Below, piece by piece: positions 52,604 through 61,341 of a DNA stretch of 64,000 nucleotides. Source of the DNA: JAJDXW01 sp965214795 (lineage in GTDB: Bacteria > Pseudomonadota > Gammaproteobacteria > HK1). A program made the position numbers and the translations under genes. The first letter of the stretch is position 1. The number at the start of each line of letters is the position of its first letter. The stretch covers positions 5,084,001-5,148,000 of the forward strand of contig OZ243976.1 of NCBI GenBank assembly GCA_965214795.1, in the 5' to 3' direction. The notes under the pieces were generated by a model that saw only the letters and a program-made list of their open reading frames with translations, was not told where the DNA came from and made no database searches.

Positions 52604-53298
52604 GATCCGGATCCTCCGGTTGTCGGTTGGTCGGGTTCGGCGCCCGGGATTCCGGCTGCGCCTGCCTCGTGCCCCGCCCGGTTCCCCGGCGGCCCGGAGC
52701 CGGGCTCGCGATCGCCGAAGACGTCCATCGTGCACACGTGCAGCACGACGGCCGGGGCGGTGCCGTGGTTCCAGGCCGAATGGCGCCGCGTGGACGCGAA
52801 GTGAATGGAATCCCCGGCCCTCAGGATCGTGCGTTCCTCCTCGACCTCCACGGTCAGCTCGCCGTCGAGCACGAAGAAGAGCTCCTCGCCCTCGTGTCGG
52901 ATCGGCTCGGAGCGATAGCCGGGCGGCTCGTGGGCGATGACGCTGCTGAGCACGCTCCCCGGAAACGACGCGGAGATCCGTTCGTACCGAAGGCCGGAGA
53001 GCTCGACGGAGTAGAGCGGGCGCTTGTCACGCAGGGTGAACGGCACGTCGCCCTTCGGCTGCGAGAGGAACTCGGAGATGTGGGTGCCGAGCACCCGGGA
53101 GATCCCCGCAAGCGAAGAGATCGACGGCGTGGTGAGACCGCGCTCGACCTGGGAGATGAAACCGACGGAGAGCCCGGCGCCGTCCGCCACCTCCTTGAGC
53201 GTCAGCCCGAGCTCCCGGCGCCGATCACGGAGCCGCGGCCCGAGCGGGACCCCGCTTGGCTCCTCCCCCTTCGACCGCGCGGCGACTCCCCCGGCCAC
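52600..53298 (-). CDS. XRE-cupin transcriptional regulator
   Basis: About 232 residues from a GTG; an in-frame TTG start at 53361 would add 21. The Xre helix-turn-helix is LRDRRRELGLTLKEVADGAG followed by LSVGFISQVERGLTTPSI. The C-terminal cupin is PIRHEGEELFFVLDGELTVE with RAGDSIHFASTRRHSAWN. Such regulators control small-molecule catabolism and sense a ligand in the cupin. It is the first gene of the seven-gene transport-hydantoinase unit and probably governs it. Confidence 0.88.
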   Translation of the reverse strand: MAGGVAARSKGEEPSGVPLGPRLRDRRRELGLTLKEVADGAGLSVGFISQVERGLTTPSISSLAGISRVLGTHISEFLSQPKGDVPFTLRDKRPLYSVELSGLRYERISASFPGSVLSSVIAHEPPGYRSEPIRHEGEELFFVLDGELTVEVEEERTILRAGDSIHFASTRRHSAWNHGTAPAVVLHVCTMDVFGDREPGSGPPGNRAGHEAGAAGIPGAEPDQPTTGGSGS

Positions 53299-53722
53299 TC
53301 CTGCACCCTGCCCGAGTTGCAGTATTGGTAAAATCTTGGCGCAGCCGGGCGCTCCGATCAACCCCCTTTGATACGCAATGCACGACTGCTTCGTTCATTC
53401 AAATAATATCGGCGAATTCAAATAGCTGCGTCCATTGACGAACGGGTGACCGAGTCGGCGACGACCGGAGAGCAAAGCGTCGAACCAAGACGATACGCTC
53501 ACCGGTGGTCATCAGGGAAGGCCGGGAATGCATCAGCCCCGATACGCAATGCGGACGGTTTCAGGCCAGCAGTGCTCATTTTGGCGCCTGACTTCGCCTG
53601 ACTTCGCCCCGAGCCGCAAGCCGTCTTCTCCTTGCGACTCGATCCGGGGCGGATCGGGGGGCGGATCGACGGTCGTGCCGGTCCCGCAGCGGGACCCGAC
53701 GAGCAAAACGGAATTGCCGGTC

Positions 53723-55495
53723 TCAGGCGGCCGGGGTGCGGAGGCGGAGGCCGAGCTCGCGGAGCTGTCGAGGCGCGGCGCCCGCCGGCGCACCCGTCAG
53801 GGGGCAGTGGGCGGTCTGGGTCTTGGGGAAAGCGATGACCTCCCGGATGGACTCCGCCCCCGCGAGCAGCATCACGATGCGGTCGAGCCCGAACGCGATC
53901 CCGCCGTGCGGCGGGCACCCGTACGCGAGCGATTCGAGCAGGAAGCCGAACTTCTCCTCCGCCTCCTCCTCCCCGATCCCGAGCACCCGGAACGCGGCCT
54001 GCTGCATCTCCGGGCGGTGGATGCGCACCGAGCCGCCCCCGAGCTCGTGGCCGTTGACCACGAGGTCATACGCCTTCGAGAGGCAGTCCCCGGGGGCGAA
54101 CCGCAGGGTCTCCGGATCTTCGGTCGCCGGTGCGGTGAAGGGGTGGTGGAGCGGCGACCAGCGCTTCTCGCGCTCGTCCCATTCGAACATCGGGAACCCG
54201 ACCACCCAGAGCGCCTGCCATCCATCGGAGACCAGACCCTGGTCCCGTCCGAGCCGGACCCGGAGCGCGCCGAGCGAATCGTTCACCACCCGTGCGTCGT
54301 CCGCCCCGAAGAAGATGAGGTCTCCGTCCTCGGCCCCGGTCCGCTCGACGATGCCGGCGACCGCCGCGTCGTCGAGGAACTTGACGATGGGGGACTGGAG
54401 GCCGCTCCGCCCCGCGCGGGCGTCGTTCACCCGGATCCAGGCGAGCCCCTTCGCCCCGTACTGGCCCACGAACCCGGTGTAGCCGTCGATCCGCGAGCGC
54501 GGGATCGCCGCGCCGCCGGGCACGCGGAGCGCCGCGACTCGCCCCCGCGGGTTGCCGGCCGGCCCGGCGAACACCTTGAACTCCGCATCGCGGACGAGGT
54601 CCGCGACCTCGACCAGCTCGAGCCCGATGCGAAGGTCGGGCCGGTCGGTCCCGAACCGCTCCATCGCCTCGCGCCAGGTGAGGCGGGGAAGGGGCTCCGG
54701 CAGCTCCACGCCGCCCGCGCGGGCGAAGAGGTCGCGCACCATCCCCTCCATGAGGGTCAGGAACTCGTCCTGCTCGAGAAACGAGGTCTCGACGTCGATC
54801 TGGGTGAACTCGGGCTGCCGGTCGGCACGCAGGTCCTCGTCCCGGAAGCAGCGCACGATCTGGTAGTAGCGCTCGACCCCGGACATCATGAGGAGCTGCT
54901 TGAAGAGCTGGGGCGACTGCGGGAGGGCGAAGAAGCGCCCCTGCTGCGTGCGGCTCGGCACGAGGTAGTCCCGCGCGCCCTCCGGCGTCGCTCTGGTCAG
55001 CATCGGGGTCTCGACGTCGAGGAAGCCGTGGGAATCGAGGTAGGCCCGCACCGTCCGGGTGACCTCGCTGCGCAGCCGCAGGTTCTCGTGCATGCGGGGC
55101 CGGCGAAGGTCGACGTAGCGGTAGCGGAGCCGGGTCTCCTCGTTGACCGCCTCGTCGTCGAGGTGGAACGGGGGGGTGCGCGACTCGTTCAGCACTTCGA
55201 TCGCCTTGGCGAGCACCTCCACCCGGCCGGTCGCGAGCTCGGGGTTCTCGGTGCCCTCGGGGCGCAGGCGCACCCGCCCCTCCACCCGGAGCACGTACTC
55301 GCTCCGCGCGCGGTCGGCGAGGGCGAACGCCTCCGGGGTGTCCGGGTCGATGACGATCTGGAGCAGGCCGGAGCGATCCCGGAGATCGATGAAGATGACC
55401 CCGCCGTGGTCGCGCCGCCGGTGCAGCCAGCCGCACACCGCGACCGGCTCGCCGTCGAGCCGCTCGGTCACCTCCCCACTGAAATGTGTTCGCAC
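53723..55495 (-). CDS. aspS: Aspartyl-tRNA synthetase (bacterial type)
   Basis: 590 residues from a GTG (VRTHFSGEVTERL). OB-fold anticodon domain with CGWLHRRRDHGGVIFIDLRD, class II motif 2 YYQIVRCFRDEDLRADRQPE FTQIDVE, a bacterial GAD insertion in the middle (GAAIPRSRIDGYTGFVGQYG), and motif 3 GGIAFGLDRIVMLLAG near 535. It charges tRNA-Asp, and possibly tRNA-Asn if non-discriminating. Housekeeping gene; length and motifs are normal. It marks the edge of a conserved segment. Confidence 0.96.
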   Translation of the reverse strand: MRTHFSGEVTERLDGEPVAVCGWLHRRRDHGGVIFIDLRDRSGLLQIVIDPDTPEAFALADRARSEYVLRVEGRVRLRPEGTENPELATGRVEVLAKAIEVLNESRTPPFHLDDEAVNEETRLRYRYVDLRRPRMHENLRLRSEVTRTVRAYLDSHGFLDVETPMLTRATPEGARDYLVPSRTQQGRFFALPQSPQLFKQLLMMSGVERYYQIVRCFRDEDLRADRQPEFTQIDVETSFLEQDEFLTLMEGMVRDLFARAGGVELPEPLPRLTWREAMERFGTDRPDLRIGLELVEVADLVRDAEFKVFAGPAGNPRGRVAALRVPGGAAIPRSRIDGYTGFVGQYGAKGLAWIRVNDARAGRSGLQSPIVKFLDDAAVAGIVERTGAEDGDLIFFGADDARVVNDSLGALRVRLGRDQGLVSDGWQALWVVGFPMFEWDEREKRWSPLHHPFTAPATEDPETLRFAPGDCLSKAYDLVVNGHELGGGSVRIHRPEMQQAAFRVLGIGEEEAEEKFGFLLESLAYGCPPHGGIAFGLDRIVMLLAGAESIREVIAFPKTQTAHCPLTGAPAGAAPRQLRELGLRLRTPAA

Positions 55496-55739
55496 GTCGG
55501 GTTTCCTTGACTGAACCGGGACTGAACCGGGACTGAACCGGATGACCGGGGACTTGTATCCACGGCTTGACAGGCATCGCTCCGATCCGGAGGCATCGGA
55601 TTGCGCTGACCGAATCCGACCGGCCCGGGATCGGCGGCCCCTGGCGGGACGGGTCGGCCGCCAGCGTAACCCGACCTCCCAGGGAACGGCCTCGGACTTC
55701 ACATTGTGTGCTTGTTCGTCAAGTGATGCATGCCAGTCC

Positions 55740-55915
55740 CCAGGACCATTCTTTGTCGTGACCGAGTGCCGGCCGCGGGGGCGGATCGGCCGGCCGTGTG
55801 ATCGCAGGGCCGCTTCCCGAGGCCCGAACCGACACCCGGACGACGAAATGCGCTCCCCGATGGCCTGCCGAACCGGCCCGGTTCACCCGTCGCCGGACAA
55901 CAAACGAGTCCTGTA
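55740..55915 (-). repeat. Interspersed palindromic element MITE-2, copy C (inverted)
   Basis: The inverse of copies A and B: it starts CAGGACCATTCTTTGTCGTG and ends GTCGCCGGACAACAAACGAG TCCTG. The two ends read toward each other as imperfect inverted repeats (AGGAC...TTTGTC...GAC..GTG). The interior carries the same GGCCGGCCG block. It occupies part of the ~730-base gap between aspS and mtfA; the rest of that gap (55496-55739 and 55916-56223) shows nothing recognisable. Confidence 0.7.
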
Positions 55916-56223
55916 CAGGTCCCGCTCCAGGACCGTGACCGTCCCGGACCGCGGCCCGCATCGGACGCGGCATGTCCGATCCGACCGCCCCCGGGGCGGC
56001 TTCCCGCTTCCGGGCGGCGGGTCCGCGCCGCATGGGGGCCGTTCGCCGGCCCGGGCCGAATCACCCGGGCCGAATCACCCGCGCCGGAGCAGACCCCGGG
56101 CCCCGGCACCAGCCGCGAGCGCCGGGACCGGACGTGCGCCTCGGAGGAGGGCACGGCGGCCGGCTCGGGCGCACCCCGGGTGCCGCGCGAAGCGTGATTG
56201 TAGCGCGTAGGGCCGGGGCGGAA

Positions 56224-57015
56224 TCAGGTTCCGGGGAGCCGTTCAGGTGCGGCCACCGTCCGGCCACGCGCGAACCGCTCGGCGCGGGCAAGCGGATCCT
56301 GGCGGTAGAAGTCACGCAGGTGGCCATAGACAGTCGGGTAGGCGGTTTCGAGCACCTCCGGCGTCTCGAAAAAACACTCGCTCGCCACCGCGAAGAACTC
56401 CCCCGGCTCCTCCGCCGCGTACTCGTCGATGGGAGGCGCCTCACCCGCCTCGATGCATCGGTCGAGGTCCTCGAACGCGGCGCCGAAGTCGCGGGACCAG
56501 GCGCCCGCATCCATCCCCCGGTGCAGCGGCGGGCGCCCGTTCGCGTCGCCGTCCAGCATGTCGAGCTTGTGCGCCATCTCATGGATGACGACGTTGTAGC
56601 CGTCACCGCACCCCGACGCCTCCACGTCCTCGAGAGAGAGGACCACCGGCCCACCGAGCCACGACTCGCCGCTTCGCTCCTCCTCCCACTCGTGCTCGAC
56701 CCCGGCCTCGTCCACCTCGTGCCCGCGTGAGACGAACCCCGCGGGGTAGACCACGACCGTGCGCCACGACCGGTAGGCATCGAGACCGAGAGCGAGGATC
56801 GGCAGGCATGCCTGAGCCGCGATGACGGCCGCGTCCACCGCGCCGACCCGCTGTCCGAGCACCGGCTCGAAGGACTTCCCGGCCACGAAGCGCGCCGCGA
56901 GACCGCGAAGGCGGGCGCGCTCCTCGTCATCCAGGGTATCGAGGATGGGGAGGCGGTCGAGCACCGCCGCCCAGTCGGCCTCGTCGATCGCCGTCGCGCG
57001 GCGGCGCGGCCACAT
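56224..57015 (-). CDS. mtfA: MtfA-type zinc peptidase (M90)
   Basis: 263 residues. The zinc-binding motif HEMAHKLDMLDGDANG lies near residue 145, with a downstream EEPGEFFAVASECFFETPEV supplying the third ligand region. WRTVVVYPAGFVSRGHEVDE is also typical. MtfA is a cytoplasmic aminopeptidase that in E. coli interacts with the Mlc repressor and so influences glucose PTS genes. No mlc is seen here. Confidence 0.92.
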   Translation of the reverse strand: MWPRRRATAIDEADWAAVLDRLPILDTLDDEERARLRGLAARFVAGKSFEPVLGQRVGAVDAAVIAAQACLPILALGLDAYRSWRTVVVYPAGFVSRGHEVDEAGVEHEWEEERSGESWLGGPVVLSLEDVEASGCGDGYNVVIHEMAHKLDMLDGDANGRPPLHRGMDAGAWSRDFGAAFEDLDRCIEAGEAPPIDEYAAEEPGEFFAVASECFFETPEVLETAYPTVYGHLRDFYRQDPLARAERFARGRTVAAPERLPGT

Positions 57016-57188
57016 GACTCTCTCCGGCCCTCCCGGTTGCCCGGAGCACAAGATACCCGACCGCCGCCCCGGACGAGCAACTTCCGCGGACCAGCTTTCC
57101 AGGCCGCGCTGAAGCGGGGCCGACTACGCCCGATTCCGATTTCCGATGTGCTACGTTGCGGCTACCGGAGAGAGCCATCGGGGAGAAC

Positions 57189-57335
57189 ATGATGCGGGAC
57201 CGACTCAAGCGCGCAAATCACGCGCTCAACGGACTCCGGATCAGCGATCGGGATCAGGTCGAGATCCCTTCTGGCGGAGCGCCGAGCCGCCGGGCTATGG
57301 GCTTTGCATCCGCGCGTCAGGACGAAACCGGTTGA
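57189..57335 (+). CDS. Possible 48-residue ORF just before darT
   Basis: A short frame starting at an ATG behind GGGGAGAA and ending one base before the darT start. The product begins MMRDRLKRANHALNGLRISD and is basic. The good ribosome binding site and the spacing suggest translational coupling with darT, but there is no homology I can name. It could equally be chance. Confidence 0.3.
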   Translation: MMRDRLKRANHALNGLRISDRDQVEIPSGGAPSRRAMGFASARQDETG

Positions 57336-57336
57336 C

Positions 57337-57993
57337 ATGCCCGTACCAGCCAATCCCAAGATTTACCACATCTGCCACGTGGACCGTCTGCCGTCAATCG
57401 TCTCGGAAAACGGACTTCTGTGCGACGCGGAGATCGCCCGGCGAGGAGCGCCTGGTACCGGAATTGGCATGGTCGAGATCAAAAAGCGACGGCGGAACTT
57501 ACCCGTCAACAGCTATCCCGATCTTTACGTCGGAGACTGTGTACCCTTCTACTTCTGTCCACGCTCGATAATGCTCTATGTGATCGCGCAGCGTAACCAC
57601 CGTAACCTGGTCTATCAAGGCGGTCAGGGTCCCATTATTCATCTGGAGGCCGACCTGAGGCAAACGGTTGCCTGGGCCGATGAACATGATCGGCGTTGGG
57701 CCTTCACGCTTTCGAACGCCGCCATTACCGGCTTCATAGACCGGAACGATTTGACACGGCTGGACGAAATCAACTGGGGAGCCGTACACGCCGCAATAAA
57801 GTGGAATACCAGGATCGAGGATTCCATCAGGGAAGGCAAACAGGCGGAATTTCTGGTCGAACATCGGTTCCCATGGACGCTCGTCGCGAGCATCGGCGTA
57901 CAGTCGCAACCGGTTCGCCAACAAGCCATGGCGGCCCTCGCAATCGCCGCACACAAACCCCGTGTCGAAATCAAGCGACAGTGGTATTATTGA
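57337..57993 (+). CDS. darT: DarT ssDNA thymidine ADP-ribosyltransferase toxin (DUF4433)
   Basis: 218 residues starting MPVPANPKIYHICHVDRLPS, the standard DarT opening. VGDCVPFYFCPRSIMLYVIA and NPIIHLEAD-like GPIIHLEADLRQTVAWADEH are the NAD-binding region. DSIREGKQAEFLVEHRFPW near 165-183 contains the catalytic Glu. DarT ADP-ribosylates thymidines in single-stranded DNA and can block phage replication. No lesion is visible. The darG macrodomain gene starts 18 bases downstream. Confidence 0.93.
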   Translation: MPVPANPKIYHICHVDRLPSIVSENGLLCDAEIARRGAPGTGIGMVEIKKRRRNLPVNSYPDLYVGDCVPFYFCPRSIMLYVIAQRNHRNLVYQGGQGPIIHLEADLRQTVAWADEHDRRWAFTLSNAAITGFIDRNDLTRLDEINWGAVHAAIKWNTRIEDSIREGKQAEFLVEHRFPWTLVASIGVQSQPVRQQAMAALAIAAHKPRVEIKRQWYY

Positions 57994-58011
57994 GAGCAGA
58001 GGAGAACAGCC

Positions 58012-58512
58012 ATGATCGAATACAAGACCGGCGACCTCCTCGCGGAAGAGGCCGATGCCTTGGTCAACACCGTCAACTGCGTCGGAATCATGGGGCGCGG
58101 GATCGCACTTCAGTTCAAGCGCGCATTTCCCGAAAACTTCAAAGCCTATGCCCTCCGATGCAAGCGCCAAGAAATGCAGCCGGGGCGCGTGTTCGTGTTC
58201 GAGACGGGCGGAATGCTACCCCCTCGCTACATCGTCAATTTCCCGACCAAGCGCCACTGGCGCAACAAGAGTCGGATGGAAGATATCGAGTCCGGGCTAC
58301 GCTCTCTCGCAGATGAGATCCAGTCGCGCGGGATCCGTTCGATCGCCATCCCTGCGCTCGGCTGCGAACTCGGCGGTCTGAACTGGCCGGAGGTACGCAG
58401 TCGGTTGGAGGCGGCTCTGGGAACATTCGATGACGTCCGGATCGTCCTATTCAAGCCGGACAGCGGTCCGGTGGACGAGCGTGCCAACCGTTCCCGTAAC
58501 TTCCCGAAATGA
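58012..58512 (+). CDS. darG: DarG antitoxin, macrodomain part
   Basis: 166 residues: MIEYKTGDLLAEEADALVNT, VNCVGIMGRGIALQFKRAFP and LGCELGGLNWPEVRSRLEAA, a macrodomain that removes ADP-ribose from DNA. In full-length DarG this is followed without interruption by a second domain. Here a missing A in AAATGACA creates a stop after NFPK, and the second part restarts at the overlapping ATG. The catalytic antitoxin domain is complete and should still reverse DarT marks. Confidence 0.92.
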   Translation: MIEYKTGDLLAEEADALVNTVNCVGIMGRGIALQFKRAFPENFKAYALRCKRQEMQPGRVFVFETGGMLPPRYIVNFPTKRHWRNKSRMEDIESGLRSLADEIQSRGIRSIAIPALGCELGGLNWPEVRSRLEAALGTFDDVRIVLFKPDSGPVDERANRSRNFPK

Positions 58513-59071
58513 CAACTGCACGAGCCGCGCTGGTCGGGCCGTTGAACCGTTACCCTCACGGCCTGCTGGATCCGTTCGTGACACTGCGGGAAGCACATAA
58601 GCTCATGTACTTCATGCAGACCGCGGGCGAACCCCTGAAACTGCGATTCACCAAAGGCCACTATGGACTTACGCCGAAAACCTCCGTCACGTACTGAACG
58701 CGATCGAGGGACATATGGTGTCCGGCTACACCGATGACGACGACGCACCAGGCAAGGAGCTGGAGCTGGTGCCGGGTGCACTCGAAGATGCCCGCGCCTT
58801 TCTTGAGAACGAAGACGACACGAAGGCGCGCTTCGACAGGGTTTCCGATCTCGTCGAGGGATTCGAGTCGCCCTTCGGCTTGGAGCTGCTTTCCACGGTT
58901 CACTGGATCACCAACGAAGAGAGGACCCGAACCCTCGACGACGTGAGAGAACGCACCTACGCCTGGAATACGAGGAAGAAACAGTTTTCCCCGCGTCAGA
59001 TTGATCTCGCGATCAATGTGTTGGTGGAGAAAGGCTGGATTGATGTCCCTTTCGCAACGGAAATATCATGA
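58509..59071 (+). pseudogene. DarG C-terminal domain, split by frameshift
   Basis: The first piece (58509-58697) reads TTARAALVGPLNRYPHGLLD then FVTLREAHKLMYFMQTAGEP, the start of the DarG carboxy-terminal domain. One base is missing at GGACTTACG (~58664). In the next frame the sequence continues YAENLRHVLNAIEGHMVSGY and FDRVSDLVEGFESPFGLELL up to 59071. In intact DarG this domain binds DarT directly. Two single-base deletions (58505 and 58664) thus separate three frames. An overlapping ATGA might still allow the first fragment to be made. Confidence 0.82.
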
Positions 59072-59102
59072 CAGCCTGCGGGCAGTTCAATCAGACACGA
59101 AT

Positions 59103-59376
59103 TCAGGTTGGAACTCGCGGACCAGGTTCCTCTTCGGGCCTCTCTTCGGCCCTCGTGACGTCCATGAACTTTCCGACGGACAAGGCTTCGTGCCTCCAGC
59201 CCTCCAGAACCCCGGCGCGCGGCCCCGCCCCCGGCGACCATGACCGCCCGCCCTTGGCCAGCGGCGAACCGTCGGGACGATTCCAGAGGTCGCCGCCTGA
59301 CAGCATGGTCTGGAAACGCCGATCCGCCTTGCCAATATCGTGCAGAAAAGCGGCAACCGGCAGACAAGCCCCGGCC
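59103..59376 (-). pseudogene. Relic of Cas3 HD nuclease domain (type I CRISPR)
   Basis: The minus-strand translation gives GACLPVAAFLHDIGKADRRF QTMLSGGDLWNRPDG, then SPLAKG and GWRHEALSVGKFMDVTRAEE. HDIGKADxRFQ, a GGD/LAK segment and xRHEALS form the metal-binding core of the Cas3 HD domain, in the wording used by type I-G (I-U) Cas3. Only ~90 codons remain, with no helicase part. It is bounded by the end of darG (convergent) and by an unrelated frame at 59.4 kb. Together with the Cas4-Cas1 relic at 23 kb it suggests a lost CRISPR system. Confidence 0.6.
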
Positions 59377-59381
59377 GCAGC

Positions 59382-59847
59382 TCACCGGCGGTGCGGAGCC
59401 TCGCGTGCGGCAACGCGCCCGGGCGCGGCGTGGGGGCGGCGCCACGCACGCTCGTGGTAGCGGTGGATCGCGAGATCCGCGAGCCGCGTCGGACGCAACC
59501 TCGTCCGGCGCGCCTCGAGGTGCGCCGGAAGGGTGAACGCCGCAGCGAGGATCGCCGCGTCGGTCCACCCGTCGTCGACGCGCGGCACGCCCGCGGCCGC
59601 GATCCGCTCGCTCGCCGGGCGTCCCGCCGCGACCCCGATCGTGAACCCCCACTCGCCGAACATAGTCGATCACCTGCCAGATAAAGGCATCCGCGTTGCG
59701 AAGCGCGACCGCGGGGGGGCCATGCCACCATATCCGTCGAGCGATCCCTTCCAACGATGGCGTCGGTTCGATCGGGTCTTCGATTTCAGGGATCGGGGTC
59801 CCTTTCCACACCGGTGGCGGTTCCAGACCCACGTTCACGGTTCCCAT
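59382..59847 (-). pseudogene. Frameshifted small protein following the nucleotidyltransferase gene
   Basis: An ATG overlapping the end of the upstream nucleotidyltransferase gene starts MGTVNVGLEPPPVWKGTPIP, continuing TPSLEGIARRIWWHGPPAVA and NADAFIWQVIDY. A frame change near 59660 then allows FGEWGFTIGVAAGRPASERI and RLADLAIHRYHERAWRRP to follow. I do not recognise the family. Coupling to the nucleotidyltransferase suggests a two-gene module whose second member is broken. Confidence 0.45.
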
Positions 59848-60509
59848 CCTTCGCCTTGCGATCTCTCCTGTGTCTGCGCTCCGCGATGCACCTTTTGCGC
59901 GAGCTCCTGAAGCGTTTCGCGCCGGGCCGCGCTGATTCCCGACCGAGCTGAAGGAGGGGGATCCCCGAGCGTCCCACTCACCGCTTGGCGCGTGCGCCCC
60001 GACCTCTCGATATGCGTCTCAATTGCATTCCGGGTGAGCTTCGGCCACACGCGAGTGCAGTGTGCGATGTCGATAAAGTCTCGAGCGGCGTCCCGTGTCA
60101 GACACGCCTCGAGCTTCGCCCTTACCAAGTCCTTCGGATGCGCGACCATGACTCCGTTCGGAGCCCTGATCGGTGCCTCCTCGGGATCCGCCACCATCGC
60201 CCCGGTCTCCATCAACGTGACCCGAATCGGTCGGCCATGCTCGATCGGCGCGTCGACCATCCCGGTCCCGCCACTCAACCTTGCCCCGGCGAGCCACGGA
60301 ATTCGCCGCGCAAGGTCCAGACCCACCGTAGGCTGGGGCGTCGCGAAATAGAAGTCCGTGGACGCACGATGGTCAAGGTACAACGCAAGCGCCGTCCCGC
60401 CATACAGCCGTAGCTCCCCCGGAAGCGCGCTCATCCGGTTCCAGAGCTCGCGCATCTCCTCGTCCATGAAGCGCGTCCTCGTCGCTGTGAATGGCTTGAT
60501 CATTCCCAT
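59835..60509 (-). CDS. AbiEii/DUF1814-like nucleotidyltransferase
   Basis: About 224 residues from the ATG of MGMIKPFTATRTRFMDEEMR. Key segment GELRLYGGTALALYLDHRAS TDFYFAT: the GG(T)xL...H R xS xD pattern of nucleotidyltransferase-fold proteins related to AbiEii toxins. VMVAHPKDLVRAKLEACLTR DAARDFIDIA is also typical. AbiEii-type enzymes are GTP-binding or tRNA-modifying toxins of type IV systems; whether this one is a toxin is uncertain. No AbiEi-like antitoxin is present upstream. Confidence 0.72.
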   Translation of the reverse strand: MGMIKPFTATRTRFMDEEMRELWNRMSALPGELRLYGGTALALYLDHRASTDFYFATPQPTVGLDLARRIPWLAGARLSGGTGMVDAPIEHGRPIRVTLMETGAMVADPEEAPIRAPNGVMVAHPKDLVRAKLEACLTRDAARDFIDIAHCTRVWPKLTRNAIETHIERSGRTRQAVSGTLGDPPPSARSGISAARRETLQELAQKVHRGAQTQERSQGEGWEP

Positions 60510-60629
60510 ATCCCCCTGCCTCGTTTCCCGAAATCCTCCCACGGATCGCGTCCCGAGTCATTCCCCAATCCTTCCCGCTCCTGTAGGACCCTCGCTCAGG
60601 GCGAGGGCCACGGTGTGCTCCAACGGTGT

Positions 60630-60705
60630 CCTCACGGTCGTAAAGCTTGACGCCCGGCTTGTCGACCGTAAGGCGGGAGATCCGCATCGAATAGTCAACA
60701 GCCAT
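60630..60705 (-). pseudogene. N-terminal scrap of a GHKL (MORC/Hsp90-like) ATPase gene
   Basis: Starting at an ATG, ~25 codons read MAVDYS then MRISRLTVDKPGVKLYDR, the conserved opening of GHKL ATPase-domain proteins that continue with a helix of the form AELVxNSxDAxA. That continuation is absent: the frame turns to unrelated sequence near 60630. Such ATPases often occur in defence loci. Only the beginning survives. Confidence 0.55.
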
Positions 60706-61341
60706 GCTCGGTCCTCTTGTACATCCCGCCCAGCGACGCCCACGCTTGGCGACCTATCGGCCGGGCCTGCGGCCGCTGCTTCGAGGAGCCGCGCGGGCCG
60801 AACGGCCGCGTGGCGCACGCGCGGAAGAGTGTGCCACAAGGCCCCGCCAGCCTTGTCCAAGGACACATGAGCCTGAAGGGGGGTGATTCCAACGTGAGGT
60901 GAGCCTGAAGGGGTCGGGAACGGGGCATCATCAGGAGATGACCGTGATGCTCGGACCCACCGAGTGCGGACGCTCGACCAAGTCCGCTCGTTCCTTGACG
61001 GCGCCGAGCCGGTCGAGGTCCGACCCCTGGACCGCGGGGCGCGCGACGAGTTCGTCGCCCGGACCCTTCGCCGGTTCCGGTACGGTTCAACCCAGCTTGC
61101 GGCCATGACCTTTGCCTTCGAACTGCGTGATGAATACGGATGACTCCAACATCATTACAAGTCCAGCGAGGAGATGTGGGGCACGGGCAACGCTAACCCG
61201 GGCGGTGTTTCGTGATCCTCCCCCGACCGCTCGCCCGCCCCGGCCCCGAGCGGGTAGACGGCCCCTGCGTCGAAGCGTCGGCCGGGGGACGGCTGCGGCT
61301 CTCCCTCGCCGCCCCCCGGCCGCCGATCCGTTCGGACCGCC
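60706..61341. other. Gene-poor 640-base stretch with a short direct repeat
   Basis: No recognised gene. The sequence TGAGCCTGAAGGGG occurs at 60869 and 60901 in the same direction, 32 bases apart, a possible end of a vanished mobile element. A plus-strand frame around 60960-61130 reads GARDEFVARTLRRFRYGSTQ but cannot be assigned. Confidence 0.4.

Noticed and set aside
53571..53715. Possible fourth MITE-2 copy between the cupin regulator and aspS
   Set aside because: Only the right end (GACGAGCAAAACGGAATTGC) resembles copy A; interior and left end do not align convincingly by eye.
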